A stretch of 64,000 nucleotides of DNA from Homalodisca vitripennis. Its lineage: Eukaryota; Arthropoda; Insecta; Hemiptera; Cicadellidae. The DNA is taken from the NCBI RefSeq assembly GCF_021130785.1, contig NC_060207.1:5779001-5843000 (forward strand), written 5' to 3'. A program made the translations under genes and the position numbers. This document shows positions 1-13,089 of the stretch, in pieces (within the stretch, counting starts at the first letter, position 1; each line of letters opens with the position of its first letter). The notes beneath the pieces are model-generated. The model searched no databases. It was not told the DNA's origin and was given only the letters and a program-made list of their open reading frames with translations.

Positions 1-680
1 GTGTACAAAAATGTACATTGCCTTGTGTTGCGTTTGTAACGTTGTATTTATACGTTTGCACTAGCTTGTAATAGATGACCTGCAACTCCATCCAGTGATT
101 ATAAACACGTATGTTATCTATGTAAGGTTCAGTTAACGTTGGCGTTTGTTTCCAAAGCGCACAAAAGTGTACATTGCCTTGTGTTGCGTTTGTAACGTTG
201 TATTTATAACGTTTGCACTAGCTTGTAATAGATGACCTGCAACTCCATCCAGTTATTATAAACACGTATGTTATCTATGTAAGGTTCAGTTAACGTTGGC
301 GTTTGTTACCAAAGCGTACAAAAGTGTACATTGCCTTGTGTTGCGTTTGTAACGTTGTGTTTATATGTTTGCACTGGCTTGTAATGGATGAACCTGCAAT
401 TCCATCCAGTTATTATAAACACGTATGTTATCTATGTAAGGTTCAGTTAACGTTGGCGTTTGTTTCCAAAGCGTACAAAAATGTACATTGCCTTGTGTTG
501 CGTTTGTAACGTTGTATTTATACGTTTGCACTAGCTTGTAATAGATGACCTGCAACTCCATCCAGTGAGTATAAACACGTATGTTATCTATGTAAGGTTC
601 ACTTAACGTTGGCGTTTGTTTCCAAAACGTACAAAAATGTACATTGACCTTTCGGTTGCGTTTGTAATACATGTTGAATT
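1..680. repeat. Tandem repeat, 156-157 bp unit, about 4.3 copies
   Basis: The word ACATTGCCTTGTGTTGCG recurs at 15, 171, 328 and 485, and a diverged copy sits at 641, giving a unit of 156-157 bp. Units differ by scattered substitutions such as ATGTACATTG or GTGTACATTG. The array runs off the left edge, so its full size is unknown. Short open frames inside it are simply translations of the repeat. Confidence 0.95.
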
Positions 681-689
681 TAACGGTGA

Positions 690-2868
690 TCAATGTTTAT
701 TTCTTGACAAAATGCGTTTCACAGCAATATCATGAAATTGGCAAGAGCGATCGCGTCTGTGTTCGTCACATACTTCCTTCTTCAGATACTAGAGAGGGTT
801 GCTGCTTCTGATTCTTGTGTTGTTGGTTATTAAGATCGTACTTGTATGTTTTTTTTTTAGTTAACAAATTCGCAGAGAATCAAACTTTTACCATAATTTT
901 GTTGTTATTTTTATTAAATAAACTGTAGTGTTGAAACATTTAGGGCTAAATTATTAGAAATATGCAATGATAACTGCTTGGAAAAATCACATTTTACTGA
1001 CAAAATTGGGTTTATAGTATTTAGAGTATTTTTAATATTTATTTCATTTCACACAATTATTTACTTTATGAAAAAGAGTTCACGTATATTTAACTTTTCT
1101 CTATTCTGTTATTTTGTTTTACAGCAAACACTCTTATGACTTTCAGTTACATACACACTATATACGATTGTATATCCCCTAATGTGTGACAATCCATTCA
1201 GATTTCTGATTTCTTCTCAGTTATCTAGTAAATTTTGTTCAATATGTTAACAATACAATACCGAAAAATCTATGTTAAAAATTACAAACCTACAAATTGT
1301 TTATGCAAAATAAAGTGTACTTAACAAACTGTATGTATCTGATACAATAAAGTAAATATATATTCTTTTACCACATTTTCTGCCAGCATAAAAATTGGAC
1401 GTTCTATAAACGAATCACAAGCTCGTTGTTGTCGAGAATTTAACCGAATGTGGCAGAGAGCTAGAATCAAATTGGGATCCTAGAAAAATAATCTAGACTC
1501 CTTGTGCATGATGTTGAACGAAAAACACATTTAGGTTCTATCGAATACATGTTAACCGAGAACAGGTGTTATGCTAAAATCGATATTGTTGTCTGGCAAT
1601 GACATAACTATTATTTATGAATATGACGGTCGGTTTCAAGTGTATCAAACTACGAAAAATTTAATCTAAGAAAAAAATTATATTTTCATATTCTTAACCT
1701 TTTTAATGCTGTCATATTGACTTCCAAGAAACCCAGCATGCAAGACAATTGAATTTTGTTTCTTCGGAAACTTCCTGTACCGATATGATGAAAACCCAGG
1801 TTGTGACCTTATTATACAGTGCAGATTTGCTGTCGGCTATTAGACTACAAGAAGGTAGACTTCCTGAGAGTCAGGAGTAAAAACATTGTCTACAAAAACA
1901 CACTGGAAATGTGAAATATACATATTGTAATATAAAATGACGTAAACATTCTGAGTAACAGTTATACTTAAGAAAATCTTGAATGGGTGAATAAAAACAC
2001 TTCTAGATAGGTAACATTTTATCGTATCTAGTATAAATTATGAATAAATGGATCCACGTATTCAAGTATACAAGCATATAAATGGCTAGCAGCTCGTACA
2101 GTGAGAAAGTTTTTCTCCGTAATAAATAAACCTCATTATTGTAGAAGCAGTGCAGTCATCATTGTTTGAATGTAAATAACATTGAAGTTTTAATTAAGGA
2201 CATGTAAACAATTTTTTACGCGTGTCCTGTAATTCGAAAAATTACAAATTGTGTTTATAATTGAGAATTTATGAATGCGGCGTTGCTGGACAGCGGTAGT
2301 CCGTACCTAGCAATTACTGTAGAGAGCGCCAGCCCGGCAACTTACATACGGAACGTGATCATACCTCGATTCATTGAAAGTCCCTCGTGGAAAGCGTCAT
2401 TTTAAATACTGAAGACACCTTCCCATGGTATTTATGTAATCAAGGCGTCCCAATTAATAAGCGAGTGTTGCTAGAAATAGCGGTAATTCCACTGTCTTTG
2501 TTCACGAATCACGATACGATCTGGACGCGCGGGGCCTCCCCTTCGGTGTCCGTCACACTATCACGGGGACTTTCCTCTGATAATCATAGTCCTAGTCCAC
2601 TTTGCATGGACAACGGCGGAAATGGAAAAAAGTCCATATCATTTCCCCGTCCTGATAGAATATAGGCATGAGATCTTATCGCGTAACATCGAGTCGTAGT
2701 TTTACTCGTCTTCAGCTAAATTACGAGGTGGGAGAGTCACAAAGTATGACCGGAGCTATCGTGGCCGATATGGGATCTAGCCTGATTGTTCTCCTCCTCA
2801 CCCACACCCAGTAACACAGTAACTGTACAATGTGCATTTCAACGCGCTCGGATTGTCTTGGAGCAATG

Positions 2869-2870
<2 letters not shown>
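690..2870. other. Unassigned AT-rich DNA
   Basis: No coding region, RNA gene or repeat that I recognise. A stretch near 2270-2700 is less AT-rich and holds a 92-codon open frame (2387-2665) with no recognisable protein features, so I do not call it a gene. Confidence 0.5.

Positions 2871-2873
<3 letters not shown>

Positions 2874-2926
<53 letters not shown>
2874..2926. repeat. (AT)n microsatellite
   Basis: About 26 uninterrupted AT units. The 3' edge runs straight into a tRNA-like T-arm sequence. Confidence 0.98.
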
Positions 2927-2932
<6 letters not shown>

Positions 2933-3050
2933 TCCGGGTTCGAGTCCAGGTGGAGCAAGTACTTTTTGTGTTTCAAAACTCTGGGTGATCTGTTTAAAGG
3001 TATGGTGAAATTCCTCTTCTGTCTGTATCTTCCTATCTGACAAAATTTCA
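2927..3050 (+). repeat. Possible tRNA-derived SINE fragment (B-box/T-arm remnant)
   Basis: Just after the AT microsatellite the sequence CCGGGTTCGAGTCCAGG (about 2935-2951) matches a tRNA T arm and the pol III B-box consensus (GGTTCGANTCC). The stem pairs at four of five positions. No D arm, anticodon arm or A box can be seen upstream, where the microsatellite lies, so it is not a working tRNA. A truncated tRNA-derived SINE is the best reading. A chance B-box cannot be excluded. Confidence 0.35.
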
Positions 3051-3239
3051 TTTATACGTAGGGAATGTCATGTTTGATGATAGGTACGTCTCTCTAATAG
3101 ATTTGGCTGAGCGTTTGTGTAATCTAACTATCCGCAATGTATCTCGAGATTCCAACTGTAGATTTATAAGTTGTACATAAAACTACATCTATCCAGAAAA
3201 GAATAAGTTCTTTTGCTGCATCGACAAAAATGGGGCGTG

Positions 3240-3430
3240 TTTTTCATCAAAGTCTATGATTCTGTAGCCTGGCAAAATTTGCCTTCTGTCTGACTGGGGA
3301 CTGTAACAATTTGTTTTCTGTTTTATGAGTTTGGCTGTGTGCAGTAGATATAGAAGACTTGAAATTTTACATGCAACTTCTACGAAGCAGCCGGTGATAT
3401 GTGGTCTGGTTACCCCTACCTTGTCTAAGT
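3240..3430 (-). repeat. Dispersed family C fragment
   Basis: Holds the family C hallmark ATAGAAGACTTGAAATTTT followed by a CATGCAACTTC-type segment. These words recur in the same order at 45.0, 45.45, 56.9 and 59.6 kb, and in reverse complement at 5.9 and 47.2 kb. It is short and diverged. Confidence 0.5.
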
Positions 3431-4100
3431 GAGTAATATATTATTAATAATAACAATAATTAATTATCAATTTGTTCTTCCTCCACATAAATCTGTTTAA
3501 CCGTAACCCCACCCAATGCACGGTTTTCAGCACAAGCTTTCATCCTTGTCTTATCGATCATTGTCTGTATTCGAACAGCCCCTCTCCTTCCTCTTTAAAT
3601 TGACTTTTACTACTAAAAAAATAATTGTATTTTTCCTTGCTCACAAACCATCTATCTCGCTTCACGCCAGCAAAAAATCCTCTTAAATCCTAAGCTGCGT
3701 ATATTAGTGCCCATCCCATTTTACAAAATAAATGAAATGTCGATGACGAAGTATTCAACTGATTTTAAATTGTACAAAACCGCTCAGGTGCATTTTATAT
3801 GCCCGAATACTACATTTTCTTTCAGCGAATATAACCATGAAGGTGCTTATATTGCAATTACTTGGTCTGTTAAGTTGGATCTATGAGCTTAGTTCTTTCC
3901 TTTACTGAGACTAAATCACAATGTAATATTTCAATATTTTTTATGTGAGGGTTTTATGTCCAAAACAGTATTTTTCCAGTAGGAAATATGTGAATTTTCT
4001 AAATGTGGTTTCGATATTTACTGAAGAATTTAAAGAAGATTCTTTTGGTAAAACAAATTTCTACTCAGGAAATTACTGGTAGTAAAGCACTTTTACGTCC
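3431..4100. other. Unassigned DNA
   Basis: AT-rich, with a short ATT/AAT-rich stretch at about 3435-3475. Nothing else recognised. Confidence 0.4.
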
Positions 4101-4104
4101 GGCA

Positions 4105-4690
4105 TCCTCTGTCTCCTGCGGCCAAGAAGTATATCCTCTGTCTCCTGCGGCCAAGAGGTAACTCCTGTGTCTCCTGCGGCCAAGAAGTATATCCTCTGTC
4201 TCCTGCGTCCAAGAGGTATATTCTGTGTCTCCTGCTGCCAAGAAGTATATCCTCTGTCTCCTGCGGCAAGAGGTTAAATCCTGTGTCTCCTGCGGCCAAG
4301 AAGTATATCCTCTGTCTCCTGCGGCCAAGAGGTAAATCCTGTGCCTCCTGCGGCCAAGAAGAGTCCAAGAAGTATATCCTCTGTCTCCTGCGGCCAAGAG
4401 GTAAATCCTGTGTCTCCTGCGGCCAAGAAGTATATCCTCTGTCTCCTGCGGCCAAGAGGTAAATCCTGTGTCTCCTGCGGCCAAGAAGTATATCCTCTGT
4501 CTCCTGCGGCCAAGAGGTAAATCCTGTGCCTCCTGCGGCCAAGAAGTATATCCTCTGTCTCCTGCGGCCAAGAGGTAAATCCTGTGTCTCCTGCGGCCAA
4601 GAAGTATGTCCTCTGTCTCCTGCGGCCAACAGGTAAATCCTGTGTCTCCTGCGGCCAAGAAGTATGTCCTCTGTCTCCTGCGGACGGCGA
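4105..4690. repeat. Minisatellite, 28-29 bp unit in a dimeric pattern of about 57 bp
   Basis: Two alternating half-units are built on CTGTCTCCTGCGGCCAAGA. One continues with AGTATATCCT and the other with GGTAAATCCTGTG. About 20 half-units are present. One unit near 4350 carries a small internal duplication. Several frames stay open across it on the minus strand because the unit lacks stops, so those open frames are not genes. Confidence 0.95.
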
Positions 4691-4850
4691 GCGGCGCGGC
4701 GGGTTGGTCGGTCGACTATCGGCAGACGAGAGATTCACGTTTACTTGTAGTTCGTACCCCTTAGTATATGCTCCCAAGAAGTATATCCTGTGTCTCCTGC
4801 GGACGGCGAGCGGCGCGGCGGGTTGGTCGGTCGACTATCGGCAGACGACA
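4678..4850. repeat. Duplicated GC-rich segment next to the minisatellite
   Basis: A block of about 47 bp beginning GACGGCGAGCGGCGCGGCGG occurs at about 4683-4729 and again at 4802-4848. Each copy is preceded by minisatellite sequence ending CTCCTGCG. The minisatellite and this block were therefore duplicated together, with a spacing of 119 bp. Confidence 0.9.
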
Positions 4851-5560
4851 TCGACTTCGTGATAAACACGCAGTTCGGCGCTCGCTGCCCGCTCGCCGCT
4901 CGTGGTTCAGCCCCAACTCTAACAAGGCTCGATCCAATCGTTCTTCCAACAAACCAGCTAAATTTAACAAGTTAATCAACCTGTGGAATTAGCCGGCTTA
5001 TCGTGCGGTCGGCTCGTGAGGGATACCATCACCGTTTCGGAGGTCTTGCTGCAAACAAATCACCGAGATTTATAATCTATTTGCATGTTAAGTCTGACCC
5101 CGTAATATATTCCCCGGTAAGCGCAGAGCATGCTCGTCCGTGGCTTCACACCTAACAGCAACACCTACCCGGCCGGGTCCATTAAAACGGGCCGATATAA
5201 ATCATATGATTTAAGGCCGGTTCTCTCCGATCCATCATCCCGAACAAATACAACGGATTAGTCGTTCAACATTGAAACACGGGCCGTATTTATTGCAGAT
5301 TGTATTTCACACTCTAATCATACGAAGTATTTGTGTTCTATATATCTCTTATAAACGGTCGTCGCCTTACACATAGAAGCCATCCTCCGCATATTAATGC
5401 CGCCGGGTGGGCGTGTTAACGTTGGCTCTTCTCTGTTTAAATAACAGATACGAATAAGTCTCAGTACAGTTACCGGGCCTCAGAATGCATTTGACTTTAT
5501 AATCACTTATTTAGGATGATTTAAATCTCGGTGATATTATTATATAAATCTCACAATTAT
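4850..5560. other. GC-richer island, no gene recognised
   Basis: Less AT-rich than its surroundings, with CpG-containing words such as GGCCGGGTCC and GGGCCGATATAAATC. A 14-bp inverted repeat (ATCACCGAGATTTA) flanks most of it, near 5057 and near 5521. It has open frames on both strands at 4761-4992 but no recognisable protein. It could be regulatory or the remains of an unknown element. Confidence 0.35.
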
Positions 5561-5719
5561 AATAAGTATTCATTTTTTAATGAGCGATATTATACAAGTT
5601 TGATACAAGATTAGTATTATACAGAATTTTTGGTAATACGTGTATTTTAAAAAGAATATAAAATAGTTTCAATAGACATGAGCAGGAAATTCAGTTAAAA
5701 TGTTAGTTAGCTGCTATAT

Positions 5720-6240
5720 TCTCTAGCTATAAAACAAGATAAGAGTACACCATACTCCGCTTTGCATAACAGGCTTATCTGAGGTTTCAATGCAAAATAG
5801 CTCATTTCATTATTGACAGATAGGACAACAGACAATTACAAGGGAAATCAATTTGTACGGCCCTTGGAAACAAAATTGATTGATAAGCTTCAAGGACGCT
5901 CAGCAAAACTCCTATTTCATGCAAAATTTCAAGTCTACAGATGAAATCTATCAAAATAGCTTGCCACAATATACATTGGGTTTCATATCAGTGTTTAAAC
6001 AATAAAAGTCTTCACAACAAGTCACTATAAAATGAATGATGGTGGATGTGTTGGTGTAATTAGGCTACATGTGTTAGCATATCACATGTTAAATCTCTAG
6101 TGAGTATGCTGAGTTTGTTTACAAATGTATTTGTTCTGCCATTTCCCTATTACTATCATGGTCACTAATGTAAACATATTCGCTAACGCTCAACCAAACC
6201 CCATGACATGCACTATATCCTAACTCAGTGTTCCTCGAAA
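5720..6240 (+). repeat. Dispersed family C copy
   Basis: Aligns by eye with 47070-47590 in the same order: CATAACAGGCTT..CTGAGGTT, a TAGCTCAT segment, TTTCATATCAGT or TTTCATATGAGT, AATAAAAGTCTTC, CACTATAAAATG, then GTAATTAGGCTACATG. Both copies are diverged and carry no coding capacity that I can see. Its orientation is taken as the family plus strand. Confidence 0.75.
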
Positions 6241-7060
6241 ACAGCACAAAATACAGAAAAATTCTATCTATAAATTGCATTTACAAACTAAAATAATAGT
6301 TATTTAAATGGACGTTTCGTTATAAATATGCCTGGAATAGATATTTTAAGAAAAAACAGTTCCATAAGTAAATAGTTTTGGAAATGTAATCTTATGATCA
6401 ACATAGTTAAACGTTTTTGAAAATTCTGCCCATCCCACGGCCCAAACCACCGCCATTGCCGCCTTAGATCCCACAAATACATACCAGGTATACATCTCTA
6501 TTCCACTTTACCTTACTAGTGCCCCAGCTGACTCCCCTTTGAAAAAATCGACAATACATAACAATGAATTAAAGCTATTAAGAGATAATTGCCTTCTAAC
6601 AAGAGGACGTTCTTTTACATATACAATTATAAAACGATCTACCCAGTTTGCGTATTTTGTGTTATACGTCATCATACATTATTAAATTCTAAATAGTGCC
6701 TCCACCAAAAGAACATTTCATTACAGGTAAAGCCGCTATACAATCGCATCTAGTTACTATTTCATTTAATACTATATGGTTTTAAAACAACATAATATTA
6801 TATAGTGCTAAGAAATCATCACGAGAACATTAATTTACAGGTACTATACCTTAAATAGCAGCCTTTTAATGCTTCACAATGCCTTGCATTCAGCATTTGC
6901 AAGTGCTGAGAAATACAAGTGCCTTTTTCATAAGGAAAATTATCAGCCACATTTCTGTGTTATACCATCAACCAAAGTACGTAAAGTTACCCGAACACTG
7001 CTGTGACATTCGGCCCTGAACTCCGGACATCCACGGAGTCTATAGTACCTTAATGTTTGT
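6241..7060. other. Unassigned AT-rich DNA
   Basis: Nothing recognised between the family C and family A copies. Confidence 0.4.
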
Positions 7061-7069
7061 CGTAGTAAT

Positions 7070-7335
7070 GCTACAAATATTAAATTCACCGTCATTTCAC
7101 CTTCCGCTTGGTGCAGCCCCTGAAACCTGACGCTCACACAGACTTGTCTTCTAGAATCTGGAGTCAACGTCAGTCCGAAGAGATAAAACATGTCGGAGAT
7201 AAAACGAAGAAGCCCAAAACGAACTATTTGTATCGTTTTCGACACCAGAGACACATAGATTTAAAAGAAATCTGACGCTCCACTTAGCGGAAGCTGAACT
7301 CAACATTGAATTATTGAATCAACCTTTCATACCAT
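7070..7335 (+). repeat. Dispersed family A copy with inverted right end
   Basis: Carries the family A order: TTTCACCTTCCGCTTGGTGCAG, CTGACGCT, ACAGACTTG, GAATCTGGAGTCA, GTCCGAAGAGAT, GAAGAAGCCCAAAA, then a TCGACACCAGAGACACATAGA segment. It then runs into CACTTAGCGGAAGCTGAACT and TGAATCAACC at 7280-7325. That last part is the reverse complement of the family's left end, so the element has terminal inverted repeats. Confidence 0.8.
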
Positions 7336-7652
7336 TACGTTATACGTAAGTAATACTGTTATCGCAAACTCAACTGATGTAAGCTATTGCTTTAACATCT
7401 GCAAAAGGTTTTTCCTTTTGAAGCAAACTTTACGTTAGAGATAAATTAAATTAACTTCAGACGAATTTGAACTAACCAAGTAAAGTTTTTAATAATTTTG
7501 CCAGGGTTACTGTGAAATAGGCGTTACAACAAACGTAGCTATTAATCGTCTGCTTCCATTATAAATGACAGAAATACATTAACAGGGCAGTACGAGTGCT
7601 ACCCCATTCAGTTTTGATTGCCTAATTTACCTTTACAGTTGAAGGTCCAGGA

Positions 7653-10600
7653 AAAGCGTGAAATCCTATTAAATAGACAAGTGTGTATTTAAATATAAAC
7701 AACATGAACGTCCAGGAATACATGACGCACTGCTTGACAGACACTAGAGCACACCTTCTGAATTGTAAAACAAATTAATATTATCACGGAGCGTCAAATC
7801 CTATTAAATAGACAAGTGTGTATTTGAACATAAACAACATGAACGTCCAGGAATACATGACGTACTGCTTGACAGACACTAGAGCACACCTTCTGAATTG
7901 TAAAACAAATTAATATTATCACGGAGCGTCAAATCCTATTAAATAGACAAGTGTGTATTTGAACATAGACAACATGAACGTCCAGGAATACATGACGTAC
8001 TGCTTGACAGACACTAGAGCACACCTTCTGAATTGTAAAACAAATTAATATCATCACGGAGCGTCAAATCCTATTAAATAGACAAGTGTGTATTTGAACA
8101 TAAACAACATGAACGTCCAGGAATACATGACGTACTGCTTGACAGACACTAGAGCACACCTTCTGAATTGTAAAACAAATTAATATCATCACGGAGCGTC
8201 AAATCCTATTAAATAGACAAGTGTGTGTTTGAACATAGACAACATGAACGTCCAGGAATACATGACGTACTGCTTGACAGACACTAGAGCACACCTTCTG
8301 AATTGTAAAACAAATTAATATCATCACGGAGCGTCAAATCCTATTAAATAGACAAGTGTGTGTTTGAACATAGACAACATGAACGTCCAGGAATACATGA
8401 CGTACTGCTTGACAGACACTAGAGCACACCTTCTGAATTGTAAAACAAATTAATATTATCACGGAGCGTCAAATCCTATTAAATAGACAAGTGTGTATTT
8501 GAACATAAACAACATGAACGTCCAGGAATACATGACGTACTGCTTGACAGACACTAGAGCACACCTTCTGAATTGTAAAACAAATTAATATCATCACGGA
8601 GCGTCAAATCCTATTAAATAGACAAGTGTGTATTTGAACATAAACAACATGAACGTCCAGGAATACATGACGTACTGCTTGACAGACACTAGAGCACACC
8701 TTCTGAATTGTAAAACAAATTAATATCATCACGGAGCGTCAAATCCTATTAAATAGACAAGTGTGTATTTGAACATAAACAACATGAACGTCCAGGAATA
8801 CATGACGCACTGCTTGACAGACACTAGAGCACACCTTCTGAATTGTAAAACAAATTAATATTATCACGGAGCGTCAAATCCTATTAAATAGACAAGTGTG
8901 TGTGTTTGAACATAAACAACATGAACGTCCAGGAATACATGACGTACTGCTTGACAGACACTAGAGCACACCTTCTGAATTGTAAAACAAATTAATATCA
9001 TCACGGAGCGTCAAATCCTATTAAATAGACAAGTGTGTGTTTGAACATAAACAACATGAACGTCCAGGAATACATGACGTACTGCTTGACAGACACTAGA
9101 GCACACCTTCTGAATTGTAAAACAAATTAATATCATCACGGAGCGTCAAATCCTATTAAATAGACAAGTGTGTATTTGAACATAGACAACATGAACGTCC
9201 AGGAATACATGACGTACTGCTTGACAGACACTAGAGCACACCTTCTGAATTGTAAAACAAATTAATATTATCACGGAGCGTCAAATCCTATTAAATAGAC
9301 AAGTGTGTGTTTGAACATAAACAACATGAACGTCCAGGAATACATGACGCACTGCTTGACAGACACTAGAGCACACCTTCTGAATTGTAAAACAAATTAA
9401 TATTATCACGGAGCGTCAAATCCTATTAAATAGACAAGTGTGTGTTTGAACATAAACAACATGAACGTCCAGGAATACATGACGTACTGCTTGACAGACA
9501 CTAGAGCACACCTTCTGAATTGTAAAACAAATTAATTATTATCACGGAGCGTCAAATCCTATTAAATAGACAAGTGTGTTTGAACATAAACAACATGAAC
9601 GTCCAGGAATACATGACGCACTGCTTGACAGACACTAGAGCACACCTTCTGAATTGTAAAACAAATTAATATTATCACGGAGCGTCAAATCCTATTAAAT
9701 AGACAAGTGTGTGTTTGAACATAAACAACATGAACGTCCAGGAATACATGACGCACTGCTTGACAGACACTAGAGCACACCTTCTGAATTGTAAAACAAA
9801 TTAATATTATCACGGAGCGTCAAATCCTATTAAATAGACAAGTGTGTGTTTGAACATAAACAACATGAACGTCCAGGAATACATGACGTACTGCTTGACA
9901 GACACTAGAGCACACCTTCTGAATTGTAAAACAAATTAATATTATCACGGAGCGTCAAATCCTATTAAATAGACAAGTGTGTGTTTTGAACATAAACAAC
10001 ATGAACGTCCAGGAATACATGACGTACTGCTTGACAGACACTAGAGCACACCTTCTGAATTGTAAAACAAATTAATATTATCACGGAGCGTCAAATCCTA
10101 TTAAATAGACAAGTGTGTGTTTGAACATAAACAACATGAACGTCCAGGAATACATGACGCACTGCTTGACAGACACTAGAGCACACCTTCTGAATTGTAA
10201 AACAAATTAATATTATCACGGAGCGTCAAATCCTATTAAATAGACAAGTGTGTGTTTGAACATAAACAACATGAACGTCCAGGAATACATGACGTACTGC
10301 TTGACAGACACTAGAGCACACCTTCTGAATTGTAAAACAAATTAATATCATCACGGAGCGTCAAATCCTATTAAATAGACAAGTGTGTGTTTGAACATAA
10401 ACAACATGAACGTCCAGGAATACATGACGCACTGCTTGACAGACACTAGAGCACACCTTCTGAATTGTAAAACAAATTAATATTATCACGGAGCGTCAAA
10501 TCCTATTAAATAGACAAGTGTGTGTTTGAACATAAACAACATGAACGTCCAGGAATACATGACGCACTGCTTGACAGACACTAGAGCACACCTTCTGAAT

Positions 10601-12990
10601 TGTAAAACAAATTAATATTATCACGGAGCGTCAAATCCTATTAAATAGACAAGTGTGTGTTTGAACATAAACAACATGAACGTCCAGGAATACATGACGC
10701 ACTGCTTGACAGACACTAGAGCACACCTTCTGAATTGTAAAACAAATTAATATTATCACGGAGCGTCAAATCCTATTAAATAGACAAGTGTGTGTTTGAA
10801 CATAGACAACATGAACGTCCAGGAATACATGACGCACTGCTTGACAGACACTAGAGCACACCTTCTGAATTGTAAAACAAATTAATATTATCACGGAGCG
10901 TCAAATCCTATTAAATAGACAAGTGTGTGTTTGAACATAGACAACATGAACGTCCAGGAATACATGACGTACTGCTTGACAGACACTAGAGCACACCTTC
11001 TGAATTGTAAAACAAATTAATATCATCACGGAGCGTCAAATCCTATTAAATAGACAAGTGTGTGTTTGAACATAGACAACATGAACGTCCAGGAATACAT
11101 GACGTACTGCTTGACAGACACTAGAGCACACCTTCTGAATTGTAAAACAAATTAATATCATCACGGAGCGTCAAATCCTATTAAATAGACAAGTGTGTGT
11201 TTGAACATAGACAACATGAACGTCCAGGAATACATGACGTACTGCTTGACAGACACTAGAGCACACCTTCTGAATTGTAAAACAAATTAATATTATCACG
11301 GAGCGTCAAATCCTATTAAATAGACAAGTGTGTGTTTGAACATAGACAACATGAACGTCCAGGAATACATGACGTACTGCTTGACAGACACTAGAGCACA
11401 CCTTCTGAATTGTAAAACAAATTAATATTCATCACGGAGCGTCAAATCCTATTAAATAGACAAGTGTGTGTTTGAACATAGACAACATGAACGTCCAGGA
11501 ATACATGACGTACTGCTTGACAGACACTAGAGCACACCTTCTGAATTGTAAAACAAATTAATATTATCACGGAGCGTCAAATCCTATTAAATAGACAAGT
11601 GTGTATTTGAACATAAACAACATGAACGTCCAGGAATACATGACGCACTGCTTGACAGACACTAGAGCACACCTTCTGAATTGTAAAACAAATTAATATT
11701 ATCACGGAGCGTCAAATCCTATTAAATAGACAAGTGTGTGTTTGAACATAAACAACATGAACGTCCAGGAATACATGACGCACTGCTTGACAGACACTAG
11801 AGCACACCTTCTGAATTGTAAAACAAATTAATATTATCACGGAGCGTCAAATCCTATTAAATAGACAAGTGTGTATTTGAACATAAACAACATGAACGTC
11901 CAGGAATACATGACGCACTGCTTGACAGACACTAGAGCACACCTTCTGAATTGTAAAACAAATTAATATTATCACGGAGCGTCAAATCCTATTAAATAGA
12001 CAAGTGTGTGTTTGAACATAAACAACATGAACGTCCAGGAATACATGACGCACTGCTTGACAGACACTAGAGCACACCTTCTGAATTGTAAAACAAATTA
12101 ATATTATCACGGAGCGTCAAATCCTATTAAATAGACAAGTGTGTGTTTGAACATAAACAACATGAACGTCCAGGAATACATGACGCACTGCTTGACAGAC
12201 ACTAGAGCACACCTTCTGAATTGTAAAACAAATTAATATTATCACGGAGCGTCAAATCCTATTAAATAGACAAGTGTGTATTTGAACATAAACAACATGA
12301 ACGTCCAGGAATACATGACGTACTGCTTGACAGACACTAGAGCACACCTTCTGAATTGTAAAACAAATTAATATTATCACGGAGCGTCAAATCCTATTAA
12401 ATAGACAAGTGTGTGTTTGAACATAAACAACATGAACGTCCAGGAATACATGACGCACTGCTTGACAGACACTAGAGCACACCTTCTGAATTGTAAAACA
12501 AATTAATATTATCACGGAGCGTCAAATCCTATTAAATAGACAAGTGTGTGTTTGAACATAAACAACATGAACGTCCAGGAATACATGACGTACTGCTTGA
12601 CAGACACTAGAGCACACCTTCTGAATTGTAAAACAAATTAATATTATCACGGAGCGTCAAATCCTATTAAATAGACAAGTGTGTGTTTGAACATAAACAA
12701 CATGAACGTCCAGGAATACATGACGCACTGCTTGACAGACACTAGAGCACACCTTCTGAATTGTAAAACAAATTAATATTATCACGGAGCGTCAAATCCT
12801 ATTAAATAGACAAGTGTGTGTTTGAACATAAACAACATGAACGTCCAGGAATACATGACGCACTGCTTGACAGACACTAGAGCACACCTTCTGAATTGTA
12901 AAAACAAATTAATATTATCACGGAGCGTCAAATCCTATTAAATAGACAAGTGTGTGTTTGAACATAAACAACATGAACGTCCAGGAATAC
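7653..12990. repeat. Satellite array, 135-bp unit, about 39.5 copies
   Basis: The word GCGTCAAATCC recurs at 7791, 7926 and 8061 and onward at 135 bp, with occasional 1-2 bp indels. Units are nearly identical. They vary at a few shared sites: GTGTGTA or GTGTGTG, ACATAAAC or ACATAGAC, GACGTAC or GACGCAC, and ATATTATC or ATATCATC. The first unit (7653) is the most diverged. The last unit stops inside CCAGGAATAC at the start of the poly-C tract. A 24-codon open frame occurs in every unit, but that length is expected by chance. Confidence 0.98.
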
Positions 12991-13089
12991 CCCCCCCCCC
13001 CCCCACCCCCCCCCCCCCCCACCCCCCCCCCCCCCCACCCCCCCCCCCCCCCACCCCCCCCCCCCCCCACCCCCCCCCCCCCCCACCCC
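12990..13089. repeat. Poly-C tract with A every 16 bases
   Basis: Runs of 15 C are separated by single A at 13005, 13021, 13037, 13053, 13069 and 13085, a strict 16-bp period. It abuts the truncated end of the 135-bp satellite. It is either a real G-rich (other strand) minisatellite or an assembly or base-calling artefact at the array edge. Confidence 0.95.

Noticed and set aside
4065..4777. Several overlapping minus-strand frames with RRR/LAAGD repeats
   Set aside because: Translations of the 28/29-bp minisatellite in several frames. No signal that any one frame is selected.
7653..12990. 24-codon open frame (MNVQEYMT...) in every satellite unit, first thought of as a repeated micropeptide
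   Set aside because: A frame of this length is likely by chance (about one in three), and the units drift without regard to codon position.
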